A DNA stretch of 64,000 nucleotides. Origin: [Mycobacterium] zoologicum (GTDB taxonomy: Bacteria > Actinomycetota > Actinomycetes > Mycobacteriales > Mycobacteriaceae). The position numbers were made by a program, and so were the translations under genes. Shown piece after piece: positions 10,083-20,756 of the stretch (positions within the stretch are counted from its first letter, which is position 1; each line of letters begins with the position of its first letter). The stretch spans positions 571,670 to 635,669 of the forward strand of contig NZ_CP083985.1 of NCBI RefSeq assembly GCF_020172665.1. Direction: 5' to 3'. The notes under the pieces were generated by a model that saw only the letters and a list, made by a program, of their open reading frames with translations, was not told the DNA's origin and did not search any database.

Positions 10083-11603
10083 ATGACCACCACGAATCCA
10101 GCCCCCACCTTCTCGGGCACCGACACCGTGCTCAACCCCGCCAGCGGTGAGGTCGCCGGCGAGGTGCATTGGACCGATGCGTCGGACGTCCAGGGCATTG
10201 CCACCGGCCTGCGCGCCGCCCAGCGCGAATGGGAGCGCCGCGGCGCCAAGAGCCGGGCCAAGGTGCTGTCCCGTTTCGCGATCTGGCTGGGCGACAACCG
10301 CGACGAGATCGAGAAGCTGCTGATCGCCGAGACCGGCAAGTCCAGCACCGACGCCGCGCAGGAAGTGCCGCTGCTGATCATGATCCTGTCGTACGTGATC
10401 AAGGTGATGGACGAAGCGATGGCGCCCGAGACCCGCCCGGCGTCGCTGCCCATGATGCGGATCAAGAAGGTCGCCATCCACTTCCGGCCGCGGCCGGTGG
10501 TCGGTGTGATCGCGCCGTGGAACTACCCGGTGGCCAACGCGCTGATGGACGCCATCGGCGCGCTGGCGGCCGGCTGCGCGGTGCTGCTCAAGCCGTCCGA
10601 GCAGACCCCGCTCACCGCTGAGCTGCTGAGCCAGGGATGGAAGGCCGCCGGCGGCCCGGACGTGTTCGCGGTGGTCCAGGGCGCCCGCGAGGTCGCCGAA
10701 GCGGTGATCGACAACTCCGACTACGTGCAGTTCACCGGTTCCACCGGTACCGGACGCAAGGTGGCCGAGCGGGCCGCGAGCCGGCTGCTGCCCTACAGCC
10801 TGGAACTGGGCGGCAAAGACCCGATGATCGTCTGCGAAGACGCCGACATCGACCTGGCCGCGCACGCCGCGGTGTGGGGGGCGATGTTCAACGCCGGCCA
10901 GACCTGTGTGTCCGTCGAGCGGGTGTATGTGCTCGACGCCGTCTACGACAAGTTCGTCGCCGCGGTGGTCCGCGACGTGGAGGCGCTGGAGATGGGCTCC
11001 GGTGAGGGGAAGCACTTCGGGTCGCTGATCAGCGATGCGCAGCTGGCCATCGCCGAGCGCCACGTCAACGAGGCGGTCGCCGCCGGGGCGCGTGCGCTGA
11101 CCGGCGGTAAGCGTGCGGCGGGTCCGGGTGCCTTCTTCGAGCCCACCGTGCTTGTCGACGTCGATCACTCGATGGCCTGCATGACCGAGGAGACCTTCGG
11201 CCCGACGCTGCCGATCATGAAGGTCAGCAGCGTCGACGAGGCGATCCGGCTCGCCAACGACAGCGTCTACGGGCTGAGCGCCTCGGTGTTCTCCCGCGAT
11301 GTCGCTCGGGCCAAAGACATTGCCCTGCAACTGGATTGTGGAGCGGTGAACGTCAACGACGTGATCTCCAACCTGATGTGCACCACGGCGCCGATGGGCG
11401 GCTGGAAGACCTCGGGTATCGGCGCGCGGTTCGGCGGCGTCGACGGAATCCGCAAGTTCTGCCGGCAGGAGACCGTCGTCGCGCCGCGTACCAACGTGGG
11501 GGCGGGCGGCAACTACTACCACAATTCTCTCAAGGCACTGGCGCGGATGAACGGGCTGATGACCCGGATGGCGCTGGCGCGTCCGCGCCGCACCGCCAAA
11601 TAG
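10083..11603 (+). CDS. Aldehyde dehydrogenase family protein
   Basis: About 506 residues of NAD(P)-dependent aldehyde dehydrogenase. Seen are the substrate-tunnel motif VVGVIAPWNYPVANAL, the Glu-containing SLELGGKDPM, and the nucleophilic Cys in FNAGQTCVSVERVYV. The C-terminal tail (NSLKALARMNGLMTRMALAR) could be a peripheral membrane helix, as in long-chain or class-3-like enzymes. Start: ATG 10083 is preferred, with ATG 10074 in frame; neither has a strong Shine-Dalgarno. Its stop overlaps the downstream GTG by one base, implying an operon with the membrane protein. Confidence 0.9.
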   Translation: MTTTNPAPTFSGTDTVLNPASGEVAGEVHWTDASDVQGIATGLRAAQREWERRGAKSRAKVLSRFAIWLGDNRDEIEKLLIAETGKSSTDAAQEVPLLIMILSYVIKVMDEAMAPETRPASLPMMRIKKVAIHFRPRPVVGVIAPWNYPVANALMDAIGALAAGCAVLLKPSEQTPLTAELLSQGWKAAGGPDVFAVVQGAREVAEAVIDNSDYVQFTGSTGTGRKVAERAASRLLPYSLELGGKDPMIVCEDADIDLAAHAAVWGAMFNAGQTCVSVERVYVLDAVYDKFVAAVVRDVEALEMGSGEGKHFGSLISDAQLAIAERHVNEAVAAGARALTGGKRAAGPGAFFEPTVLVDVDHSMACMTEETFGPTLPIMKVSSVDEAIRLANDSVYGLSASVFSRDVARAKDIALQLDCGAVNVNDVISNLMCTTAPMGGWKTSGIGARFGGVDGIRKFCRQETVVAPRTNVGAGGNYYHNSLKALARMNGLMTRMALARPRRTAK

Positions 11604-12436
11604 TGCGTGCGCTGACGGCGGCGCTGTTCTGGTTGCTGGCCACCGTGAGTCTGGCGGCCGCGGTGCCGACCGCGTGGGCGCAGTACAACCTGATCGACGG
11701 TGACGGCTATGCGCGCCTTGCCGAACGGGCCGCCGGCCAGCCGGGTCTGCAGGACGCGGTCGCGGCCGAACTCAGCGCCCAGGCCGTGCAGTTGATCCGC
11801 GGCGCGGGTTTCTCCGTCGACCCGTCATCGGTGCGGCGGGCGGCTCGCGAATACACCGCCGGGCCGTCGTTTCCGACGCAGTTCGTCCGCGTCAACCGGG
11901 ACGGGCACGCGTGGCTGCTCAACGTCGGCGACCCCGGGCCCTGGGAGATCGACGTGGCGCCGATGCTGCGCGACGACGCGTTCGCCCAACTGCTGTCGGA
12001 CTACCCGGTCACGGTGCCCGCCTCGATGACGGTGCCGTTGACATCGACCTCGACGGAGGTGATACGCCCCGCCGGACTGCACCGGCTTCCGGTGTGGGGA
12101 CCGATGCTCAGCGTGGTGCTGGCCGCAATGACCGGGTTGTGCGCCGTATGCACCCTGGTCGGCGCGCGTCATCGCGGGCGGGCCTTGGCCGGTCTGGGTG
12201 TCTCGGCACTGCTGGTGGGGGCCGGCGCCTGGTCGGTGATCGAAGTGGGGCGGCGCTACCTCGACCAGCTGCTCAACCAGGCCACCGGCGACATTCGCCG
12301 GATCGCCGACGCCATGGTGGACGCCGCCGAGGGCAGCCTGCATCTGTGGCTGAGCCTCACGCTGGCGACCGGCGGGGCGCTGGTGCTGGTGGGCGTGGGT
12401 GTCGCGCTCATGGGTGGGCTGCGCAAGTCCAAATAG
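11603..12436 (+). CDS. Conserved membrane protein, function unknown
   Basis: A 277-residue protein beginning at GTG in the TAGTG overlap with the aldehyde dehydrogenase stop. It has an N-terminal hydrophobic segment (LFWLLATVSLAAAVPTAWA), an extracytoplasmic region of about 140 residues, then transmembrane segments near residues 168-190, 195-215 and 245-270, and a basic tail. No family recognised. Translational coupling to the dehydrogenase suggests a shared pathway. Confidence 0.82.
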   Translation: MRALTAALFWLLATVSLAAAVPTAWAQYNLIDGDGYARLAERAAGQPGLQDAVAAELSAQAVQLIRGAGFSVDPSSVRRAAREYTAGPSFPTQFVRVNRDGHAWLLNVGDPGPWEIDVAPMLRDDAFAQLLSDYPVTVPASMTVPLTSTSTEVIRPAGLHRLPVWGPMLSVVLAAMTGLCAVCTLVGARHRGRALAGLGVSALLVGAGAWSVIEVGRRYLDQLLNQATGDIRRIADAMVDAAEGSLHLWLSLTLATGGALVLVGVGVALMGGLRKSK

Positions 12437-12527
12437 CCACCCAAAGACATGTCGACTGAACGATCGACACCCGTGGGCCGCGCTGATTGCCATAATTGAC
12501 GATCAACCACGGGAGGTTGACACGTCC

Positions 12528-13628
12528 ATGAGCAAGCCCGACACGGCACGATTCGACTTCCGGCCGCACCATGCGATGTGTGCCCTGGCCGTGTTGTGGG
12601 TGGTGCTGGCGCTGCTCACCTGGCCGGGTATCGGCTGCTGGTTCGCCGCCGCGGCCTACCTCTGCGCTTGGGCATACACCCGCCACCACCAGACCGTCTG
12701 GCCGGCCGACGTCCAGGCGGCGTGCGCGAACCGCGGCTGGGCGCTACCGCGTGACGAGCCGGCCCCGGACGACCGCAATCCCCCGATCCCGTTTCGCCCC
12801 ATGACGATTGCCGAACTGTACGCCGGCGTCGTCAAGATCGTGTGGCGGAACTGGCCGACGCTGATCGGAGTACCCGCAGTCATTCTCACCGGCCTGGTGG
12901 TGGCACTGGTCGCAGTCACCCAGACTGTCGAGAAGGTCATGGGTTCACCGCAGCTGGCCGGCATGGTCGTCGGCGGCGGCGGGGATCTGCGCCCCGGTGC
13001 GGTCGCACTGATCGTGGTGGTGGCCTTGGCGTTCCTCGCAGCCATGCTGCCCGGTGACGGGCTGATGATCAGCATCGCCACCAAGGCAGCCGACTGCGCG
13101 GTGCGCGGCCAGCCGATCCGATTCGACGAGATGTTTCACCGTGCCAAACGGCGCAAGTATGCGGTCGGCCGGTTGACCGGCACCTACTACCTGATCTTGA
13201 CGGTCATGCTGGTGGTTCAGGTCGTCGCGGCTTCCAGCGTGTTCTACACCGCGCTGGTGCCCACGCTGGTGGTCGGTGGCCTGGCGTCGGTGTTCGTCTC
13301 CATTCTGCTGTGCCTGTCGCCGGTGGTGCTGGTTCTCGAAAAGCGTGGAGTCGCAGACTCATTCCGGCGTTCGATCGAGATCTGTCGACCGGCCGTGGGA
13401 CGAGTCATCGCGATCAACCTGGTGTGGATCGTCGCCGTGACACCGGTGGTGGTGCTGTCGGTGTTGTTCCCCACGGTCACCCCGGTGGTGGTCCTGGTCA
13501 TCGTGCCGGTGGTGTTCGGCGTGGTCCGCTGCCTGCAGATGCTGGTCTACGCCGATCTGCGTATGCGCCAAGACAACTACGGGCAGGAACTACGAACCGC
13601 ATGGGCCCGCAACACCGGGGCCGGGTAA
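12528..13628 (+). CDS. Polytopic membrane protein, function unknown
   Basis: A 366-residue protein. Start ATG 12528 is supported by a GGGAGG ribosome-binding site about 12 bp upstream. Hydrophobic segments occur near residues 15-45, 110-135, 160-185, 220-270 and 300-330, with Val-rich helices in the C-terminal half. A conserved-looking cytoplasmic stretch (ADCAVRGQPIRFDEMFHRAK) lies mid-protein and resembles membrane proteins with a glycerophosphodiester-phosphodiesterase-type membrane domain, but that is only suggestive. It converges on the peptidase gene with a 3-bp gap. Confidence 0.8.
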   Translation: MSKPDTARFDFRPHHAMCALAVLWVVLALLTWPGIGCWFAAAAYLCAWAYTRHHQTVWPADVQAACANRGWALPRDEPAPDDRNPPIPFRPMTIAELYAGVVKIVWRNWPTLIGVPAVILTGLVVALVAVTQTVEKVMGSPQLAGMVVGGGGDLRPGAVALIVVVALAFLAAMLPGDGLMISIATKAADCAVRGQPIRFDEMFHRAKRRKYAVGRLTGTYYLILTVMLVVQVVAASSVFYTALVPTLVVGGLASVFVSILLCLSPVVLVLEKRGVADSFRRSIEICRPAVGRVIAINLVWIVAVTPVVVLSVLFPTVTPVVVLVIVPVVFGVVRCLQMLVYADLRMRQDNYGQELRTAWARNTGAG

Positions 13629-13631
13629 CGC

Positions 13632-15653
13632 TCAGCCCTTGCCGCCCAGCATCCGCCACAGGAACGAGAAGCTCAGCGCGGACTTGAACGCCGCTTGGGC
13701 GTTGTCGGCGGCGCCGCCGTGGCCGCCCTCGATATTCTCGTAATACCAGACCTTGTGGCCGAGCTCTTCGAGTGCGGCGGCCATCTTGCGGGCATGCCCC
13801 GGGTGAACGCGGTCGTCGCGGGTGGAGGTGGTGATCAGCACCGGGGGGTAGTCACGTGAATCCGAAATATTCTGGTACGGAGAGTATTTGGAGATGAATT
13901 CCCAGTCTTGCGGGTTGTCCGGGTCGCCGTACTCGGCGACCCAGGACGCACCGGCGAGCAACAGGTGGTAGCGGCGCATGTCCAACAGCGGTACCTGACA
14001 GACCAGTGCGCCGAACAGCTCGGGATAGGCGGTGAGCATGATGCCCATCAACAGCCCACCGTTGCTGCCGCCCACCGCGCCCAGCCGGTCCACCGTGGTG
14101 ATGCCGCGGTCCACCAGATCGGTTGCCACCGCTGCGAAGTCCTCAGCCACCAGATGCCGACCGGACCGCATCGCCTGGGTATGCCAGCCGGGGCCGTACT
14201 CGCCGCCGCCGCGGATGTTGGCCAGCACGTAGGTGCCACCGCGGGACAGCCACAGCCGGCCTAGCACGCCGTCATAGCCTGGGGTGCGGGCCACCTCGAA
14301 CCCGCCGTAGCCGCCCAGCAGGGTCGGCCCGGTGGCGCCGGCCGGGCGCACCACGAAGTAGGGGATCGCGGTGCCGTCCTTCGACGTCGCGAAGTGCTGG
14401 CTGACGTCCAGGCCATCGGCATCGAAAAAGGCCGGGGCGGCCTTGATCTCGGTCAATGGACCGTCCACCGGACCGTGCAGCAGCCGCGACGGACGGTCGA
14501 ATCCGCTGGAGTCCAGGAAGATCTCATCACCGGTGTGGTCGGCGGTGGCGATCACGGTGTTGGTGTTCGCCGGCACCTCGGCGACCGGACGCCGCTCCCA
14601 ATCGCCCGGCGTGATGACCTCTACCCGGCTCGCCACGTCGTGCAGGGTGACCAGCACCAGCCGGTCGCGGGTCCACGCGTAATGGTGTAGCGCGGTGTGC
14701 TCATCGGGTTCGAAGACTACACTCAACACGGCTGTGCCGGAGAGGAATTCGTCGTAGTTCGCGGCCAGCAGTGAACCGGCGCGGTAGGTGTCTGTGGCGG
14801 TGACCCAGTCGGTGCGCAGATCGATCAGGAGCCACTGCCGGTGGGCGGACACCGTCGCATCGGTAGGCGCGTCGATCCGGATCAGCTCGCCATCGCGCAG
14901 CTCATAGACCTCGTCGTTGAAGAAATCGATGGCCCGCGACACGAGCGTTCGCTCGAACCCGGGTGTGCGGTCCCGGCCGGCCGCCACCACGACGTCGGTC
15001 ACCGACCCGGCGAACACCAGCTCCGCCTGCGACAGGTCCTGCCCACGGCGCCACCGCTTGACCATCCGCGGGTAACCGGACTCGGTCAACGAATCGGCGC
15101 CGAAGTCGGTGCCCACCAGCACGGTGTCCTCGTCCTCCCAGCCGATCCGGGTCTTGGCCTCAGCTAGCGTGAACCCGTCCGGAACGAATTCTCTTGCTGT
15201 CATATCGAATTCGCGAACCACGACGGCGTCCGAGCCACCACGGGACAACGACACCAGGGCGCGGGTGTGGTCGGGTTCGATGACGTTCGCGCCGCCCCAC
15301 ACCCAGTTCTCGTCGTCGGTGCGGGCCAGCTCATCGAGGTCGATCACCACGTCCCACTCGGGCGCGGAACTGCGGTAGCTGTCCAGGGACGTGCGCCGCC
15401 ACAGGCCGCGTGGGTTGGCGCCATCGCGCCAGAAGTTGTACAGATAGTCGCCGCGGCGACGCACGTAGGGGATCCGGGCGTCGGTGTCGAGGACCTCGAG
15501 GGCGGCGGTGCGCATCGCCTCGAAGTCCTCGCCGGCGAACTCGTCGACGGTCGGTGTGTTCTGCGCCCGCACCCAGTCCAGCGCGTCGTCTCCGGTGACG
15601 TCTTCGAGCCAGAGGTACTTGTCGTCCAGCGGGTCACCAGCCATGGAGGACAT
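13632..15653 (-). CDS. Prolyl oligopeptidase-family serine peptidase (Rv0457c-like)
   Basis: A 673-residue S9-family peptidase: N-terminal beta-propeller, then an alpha/beta-hydrolase domain. The nucleophile lies in GAVGGSNGGLLMG (GxSxGG). The acid is in TRDDRVHPGHA and the histidine in ENIEGGHGGAADN. No clear signal peptide, so probably cytoplasmic. Start ATG 15653, with ATG 15644 an alternative. It is divergent from the Rv0458-like dehydrogenase, as in M. tuberculosis, and opens the syntenic block. Confidence 0.9.
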   Translation of the reverse strand: MSSMAGDPLDDKYLWLEDVTGDDALDWVRAQNTPTVDEFAGEDFEAMRTAALEVLDTDARIPYVRRRGDYLYNFWRDGANPRGLWRRTSLDSYRSSAPEWDVVIDLDELARTDDENWVWGGANVIEPDHTRALVSLSRGGSDAVVVREFDMTAREFVPDGFTLAEAKTRIGWEDEDTVLVGTDFGADSLTESGYPRMVKRWRRGQDLSQAELVFAGSVTDVVVAAGRDRTPGFERTLVSRAIDFFNDEVYELRDGELIRIDAPTDATVSAHRQWLLIDLRTDWVTATDTYRAGSLLAANYDEFLSGTAVLSVVFEPDEHTALHHYAWTRDRLVLVTLHDVASRVEVITPGDWERRPVAEVPANTNTVIATADHTGDEIFLDSSGFDRPSRLLHGPVDGPLTEIKAAPAFFDADGLDVSQHFATSKDGTAIPYFVVRPAGATGPTLLGGYGGFEVARTPGYDGVLGRLWLSRGGTYVLANIRGGGEYGPGWHTQAMRSGRHLVAEDFAAVATDLVDRGITTVDRLGAVGGSNGGLLMGIMLTAYPELFGALVCQVPLLDMRRYHLLLAGASWVAEYGDPDNPQDWEFISKYSPYQNISDSRDYPPVLITTSTRDDRVHPGHARKMAAALEELGHKVWYYENIEGGHGGAADNAQAAFKSALSFSFLWRMLGGKG

Positions 15654-15711
15654 TGTGGCAACGGCGGTAGTGTGATGTGTACAACACCATCGAAAACTAG
15701 GGGTTAGGCCG

Positions 15712-17235
<1,524 letters not shown>

Positions 17236-17248
17236 TGGGCCCTTTCTG

Positions 17249-17653
17249 ATGGACGCACCGGACCGGGTGACGATCACCGCCCCGGCCGCCGAACTGGTGG
17301 CCCGGCTGGTGGCGCGTCACGGTCCGGTGATGTTTCACCAGTCCGGCGGTTGCTGCGACGGCTCGGCACCGATGTGTTACCCCGACGGGGACTTCATAAT
17401 CGGTGACTACGACGTGCTGCTCGGGGTGCTCGACGGGGACGCGGCCGGGGTGGGGGTGTGGATCTCCGGGCCGCAGTTCGAGGCCTGGAAGCACACCCAG
17501 CTGATCATCGACGTGGTGCCGGGCCGGGGCAGCGGGTTCAGCCTGGAGGCGCCCGAGGGCATGCGGTTTCTGTCCCGCGGCCGGGCGTTCACCGACGCTG
17601 AGAACGCAGCGCTGCAAGACGTGCCGCCGATGACCGGGTCGTTACCCCGCTGA
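17249..17653 (+). CDS. DUF779 protein (Rv0459-like)
   Basis: A 134-residue protein with the DUF779 hallmark Cys-rich motif HQSGGCCDGSAPMCYP and a later GPQFEAWKHTQLIIDVVPG. The Cys cluster suggests metal or redox binding. Function is not established. Members usually sit directly behind aldehyde dehydrogenases, as here, and may act with them. Confidence 0.9.
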   Translation: MDAPDRVTITAPAAELVARLVARHGPVMFHQSGGCCDGSAPMCYPDGDFIIGDYDVLLGVLDGDAAGVGVWISGPQFEAWKHTQLIIDVVPGRGSGFSLEAPEGMRFLSRGRAFTDAENAALQDVPPMTGSLPR

Positions 17654-17682
17654 CCGGCGTCGCCGCCGTAAAATCTGCTGGT

Positions 17683-17961
17683 GTGATACCCCTGCCGCGC
17701 CCGTGGTTGTTGAGCAGTGTGATGCTCGTCGGTGCGGCGGTCGGCATTCTGACCGGAATCGGGTTGACGCTGTTGGTGCGGGGACCGCTGCGCCCCGACG
17801 CCGCGATAGCCCTGGTGCTCGGCGGGCCCAGCATCACCGGCCTGGTCCTGGTGTTCGTGTCGTCGCGACGGTGGGTGACCGCGTTGGGCGCGGCGCTGCT
17901 GGCGATGGCCGTCGGCTGGTTCGGGACGCTGGCGGCGATCCAGGTGGTCTCCGGTGCCTGA
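17683..17961 (+). CDS. Small membrane protein (Rv0460-like)
   Basis: A 92-residue hydrophobic protein from GTG 17683, with three predicted membrane helices (about residues 9-30, 38-58, 66-85). An ATG about 13 codons later is an alternative start. It overlaps the next gene by 8 bp. Position matches Rv0460. Function unknown. Confidence 0.75.
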   Translation: MIPLPRPWLLSSVMLVGAAVGILTGIGLTLLVRGPLRPDAAIALVLGGPSITGLVLVFVSSRRWVTALGAALLAMAVGWFGTLAAIQVVSGA

Positions 17962-18505
17962 CTCCGCCGACACCGGGGCAGACACCGGGGCCATGCCCCT
18001 GACCGAGCCGCACTGGCCGCCGAGCCTGGACACCGGGCCGCATCCGACGCCGCTGCCCTCCGATCTCAGCGAACCGACCCCCGAGCCCGCTCCGGAACCC
18101 GAGCCGGTACTCGCGGCACAAGAACCGGAGGAGCCTTCCAAGCCTGCTTCGCCGTCGAAGTCGATGGTGGTCGCCGGTCAGCTCCGGTTCCTCACGTGGT
18201 GGCACCTGGTCCTGGTGCTGCTGGCGGTCTGGATACCGGCGGCCGGGATCGGGCTGGGCCTGTTCTCCTGGTGGTATTCGCTGGCCGACAAGACCCCGGC
18301 GGTGTTCGTCGTGGTGGTCTACGCGGTGGTGTGCATGGTGGGTGGGCTGATCGTGGCGATGGCGGGGGAGCGGCCGTTGACGTCGGCGGTGGCGATCGCG
18401 TTGATGTCGGCGGTGTTCGCCTCGGCGGCCGCCGCGGCCCCGCTCTACGGCCACTACTTCTGCGAGCACGCCAGCCGTTGCGTCGGCGGAGTCATCCCGT
18501 ACTGA
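17954..18505 (+). CDS. Pro/Glu-rich membrane protein (Rv0461-like)
   Basis: A 183-residue protein. Residues 1-70 are a disordered Pro/Glu/Ser-rich cytoplasmic segment. Three to four transmembrane helices follow (about 82-105, 116-136, 143-165). The C-terminus has two cysteines (HYFCEHASRC) that could form an extracytoplasmic disulfide. The GTG start lies 8 bp inside the upstream gene, implying coupling. Position matches Rv0461; function unknown. Confidence 0.78.
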   Translation: MPDSADTGADTGAMPLTEPHWPPSLDTGPHPTPLPSDLSEPTPEPAPEPEPVLAAQEPEEPSKPASPSKSMVVAGQLRFLTWWHLVLVLLAVWIPAAGIGLGLFSWWYSLADKTPAVFVVVVYAVVCMVGGLIVAMAGERPLTSAVAIALMSAVFASAAAAAPLYGHYFCEHASRCVGGVIPY

Positions 18506-18568
18506 ACGGATTCGCCAGCCGAACGCCCTCGATCACCTGACCGCCGCATCATATGCGTAGAGCACGGA

Positions 18569-18973
18569 TCAGCGATATTGAACGATGCCCAAGCCGCTGA
18601 TGCGGTGAAAATGCACAACATTCGCGGTGACGATCGGGATACCCAGTCGCAGGCTGGTGCAGCCGATCCACAGGTCATTGGCGCCGATCAGTTCACCGCG
18701 CCGGCGCAGCTCCCGCGACACCCGGGCGTAGGTCAGTGCAGTCTGCTCGTCGATCGGCGCCAGGGTGTGCCCGTTGCGGACGGCGTTGACGACGGGGTGG
18801 TCGGGCTGGTCGAAGCCTTCAGCGAATTCGCCCAGGGCCACCGTGGACAGGAACAGTTCGGCCTCGGGCGAGCCTTTCAGCAGCCGGTGCGCCGCACCGT
18901 CGGCATCGCCGGCAGACCGCTCGCGCTGCAGGTCGATCAGGAAACTGGTGTCGACGCTCAGCCGGAGTGCCAT
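18569..18973 (-). CDS. vapC: VapC-type PIN-domain toxin
   Basis: A 134-residue PIN ribonuclease. Acidic metal-binding residues are visible in LSVDTSFLIDLQRE (Asp near 8), VALGEFAEGF (Glu), and GANDLWIGCTSL (Asp), with a final acidic position replaced or shifted at IPIVTANVVHF. Type II VapC toxins cleave RNA and are held inactive by VapB. It overlaps the antitoxin gene by 16 bp. The module is inserted between the Rv0461- and lpdC-like genes, where M. tuberculosis has none that I recall. Confidence 0.9.
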   Translation of the reverse strand: MALRLSVDTSFLIDLQRERSAGDADGAAHRLLKGSPEAELFLSTVALGEFAEGFDQPDHPVVNAVRNGHTLAPIDEQTALTYARVSRELRRRGELIGANDLWIGCTSLRLGIPIVTANVVHFHRISGLGIVQYR

Positions 18974-19203
18974 CGGTCCTCGGGGGGTGTGTCGGCCTGC
19001 TGTGCCTCGTCGAGTCGCGCCAGCACGTCCGCATCGACCACCGGCGTTCCGGCCAGCGCGTCGAGCAGCGCCGCGGCGGTACGGGTGTCGTCACGCCAAT
19101 GGGCGCGCTTGATGACCCGGGAGAACGACTCGTCAGGGGATCTACGAGCCGCCCGGAGGCGCTCGTAGGCCTCAAGGTCGACGGAGATGGTTTTCGTGGC
19201 CAT
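18958..19203 (-). CDS. vapB: VapB-type antitoxin
   Basis: An 81-residue antitoxin, too short to stand out because its frame continues far upstream as noise. The ATG at 19203 begins MATKTISVDLEAYERLRAAR, a ribbon-helix-helix/AbrB-like DNA-binding start as in mycobacterial VapB. The acidic C-terminal tail would wrap the toxin. A 16-bp perfect palindrome lies directly upstream, consistent with autoregulation by the VapBC complex. Confidence 0.88.
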   Translation of the reverse strand: MATKTISVDLEAYERLRAARRSPDESFSRVIKRAHWRDDTRTAAALLDALAGTPVVDADVLARLDEAQQADTPPEDRWHSG

Positions 19204-19205
19204 AG

Positions 19206-19221
19206 TGCATGTATACATGCA
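19206..19221. promoter_or_regulatory. Palindromic operator upstream of vapBC
   Basis: TGCATGTATACATGCA is a perfect 16-bp palindrome, 2 bp upstream of the vapB start. VapBC complexes typically repress their own promoter through such inverted repeats. Role is inferred from position. Confidence 0.7.
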
Positions 19222-19338
19222 TGATGCTGTGTACGACAAGCTGTGCGGATTTGTCGGCAAAACGGCATGCCGCACCAGGTTTCCGCACACCCGACACGGG
19301 AGCGCCTGCACCGTTCGGCGGCCCGATAGGGTGGGCGG

Positions 19339-20733
19339 GTGACCCACTATGACGTCGTAGTCCTCGGAGCCGGCCCCGGTGGTTATGTCGCGGCCATTCG
19401 TGCCGCCCAGCTGGGCTTGAACACCGCCATCATCGAACCGAAGTACTGGGGCGGGGTCTGCCTCAACGTCGGCTGTATCCCGTCGAAAGCGTTGCTGCGC
19501 AACGCCGAACTGGCGCACATCTTCAACCGCGAGGCCGACGTGTTCGGGATCAGCGGCACCGCCAGTTTCGACTACGGCGCGGCGTTCGACCGCAGCCGCA
19601 AGGTCGCCGAGGGCCGGGTCGCCGGCGTGCACTTCCTGATGAAGAAGAACAAGATCACCGAGATCCACGGCTACGGCACCTTCACCGACGCCAACACCCT
19701 CTCGGTCGCCCTCAATGACGGCGGCACCGAGACCGTCACCTTCTCCAACGCGATCATCGCCACCGGCTCCAGTACCCGGCTGGTGCCGGGAACGTCGTTG
19801 TCGGACAACGTCGTCACCTACGAACAGCTGATCCTGTCCCGCGAGCTGCCGAAATCGATCATCATCGCCGGCGCCGGCGCGATCGGCATGGAGTTCTCCT
19901 ACGTGCTGTCCAACTACGGCGTCGACGTCACGGTGGTGGAGTTCCTGCCGCGCGCGCTGCCCAACGAGGACGCCGAGGTCTCCAAGGAGATCGAGAAGCA
20001 GTTCAAGAAGCTGGGCGTCAAGATCCGCACCGGCACCAAGGTGGAATCCATCACCGACGACGGCTCGACGGTGTCGGTGGTGGTCAGCAAGGACGGTGCC
20101 ACCGAAACCCTGCAGGCCGACAAGGTGTTGCAGGCCATCGGTTTTGCACCCAACGTCGACGGCTACGGCAGGGAGGCGGCCGGGGTGGCGCTGACCGATC
20201 GGCGCGCCATCGGCGTCGGGGAGTACCTGCAGACCTCGCAGCCGCACATCTACGCCATCGGTGACGTCACCGGCCTGCTGCAGCTCGCCCACGTCGCCGA
20301 GGCACAGGGCGTCGTGGCCGCCGAGACCATCGCCGGTGCCGAGACCATGTCGCTGGGCGACTACCGGATGATGCCGCGTGCCACGTTCTGCCAGCCGCAG
20401 GTGGCCAGCTTCGGGCTCACCGAGGAGCAGGCCCGCGCCGAGGGTTACGACGTGAAGGTGGTCAAGTTCCCGTTCACCGCCAACGGCAAGGCGCACGGGG
20501 TGGGTGACCCGAGCGGGTTCGTGAAGCTGATCGCCGACGCCCGCTACGGCGAGCTGATCGGCGGGCACCTGGTCGGCCACGACGTCTCCGAGCTGCTGCC
20601 GGAGCTCACCCTGGCGCAGAAGTGGGATCTGACCGCGGGCGAGCTGGCCCGCAACGTGCACACCCACCCGACCATGTCCGAGGCGCTGCAGGAGTGCTTC
20701 CACGGCCTGACCGGCCACATGATCAACTTCTGA
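19339..20733 (+). CDS. lpdC: Dihydrolipoyl dehydrogenase (Rv0462-like)
   Basis: A 464-residue FAD flavoprotein of the disulfide oxidoreductase family. N-terminal [19 protein letters not shown] binds FAD. The redox-active disulfide is in [16 protein letters not shown]. The NAD motif is [20 protein letters not shown]. The C-terminal catalytic His-Glu pair is in [13 protein letters not shown]3 component of 2-oxo acid dehydrogenase complexes and of the mycobacterial peroxynitrite reductase system. GTG start; position as in M. tuberculosis. Confidence 0.95.
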   Translation: MTHYDVVVLGAGPGGYVAAIRAAQLGLNTAIIEPKYWGGVCLNVGCIPSKALLRNAELAHIFNREADVFGISGTASFDYGAAFDRSRKVAEGRVAGVHFLMKKNKITEIHGYGTFTDANTLSVALNDGGTETVTFSNAIIATGSSTRLVPGTSLSDNVVTYEQLILSRELPKSIIIAGAGAIGMEFSYVLSNYGVDVTVVEFLPRALPNEDAEVSKEIEKQFKKLGVKIRTGTKVESITDDGSTVSVVVSKDGATETLQADKVLQAIGFAPNVDGYGREAAGVALTDRRAIGVGEYLQTSQPHIYAIGDVTGLLQLAHVAEAQGVVAAETIAGAETMSLGDYRMMPRATFCQPQVASFGLTEEQARAEGYDVKVVKFPFTANGKAHGVGDPSGFVKLIADARYGELIGGHLVGHDVSELLPELTLAQKWDLTAGELARNVHTHPTMSEALQECFHGLTGHMINF

Positions 20734-20756
20734 GCCGTCGCCCCGGGGTCCGCGGG

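Noticed and set aside
9990..11522. 510-residue minus-strand frame
   Set aside because: Antisense shadow of the aldehyde dehydrogenase; no recognisable domain.
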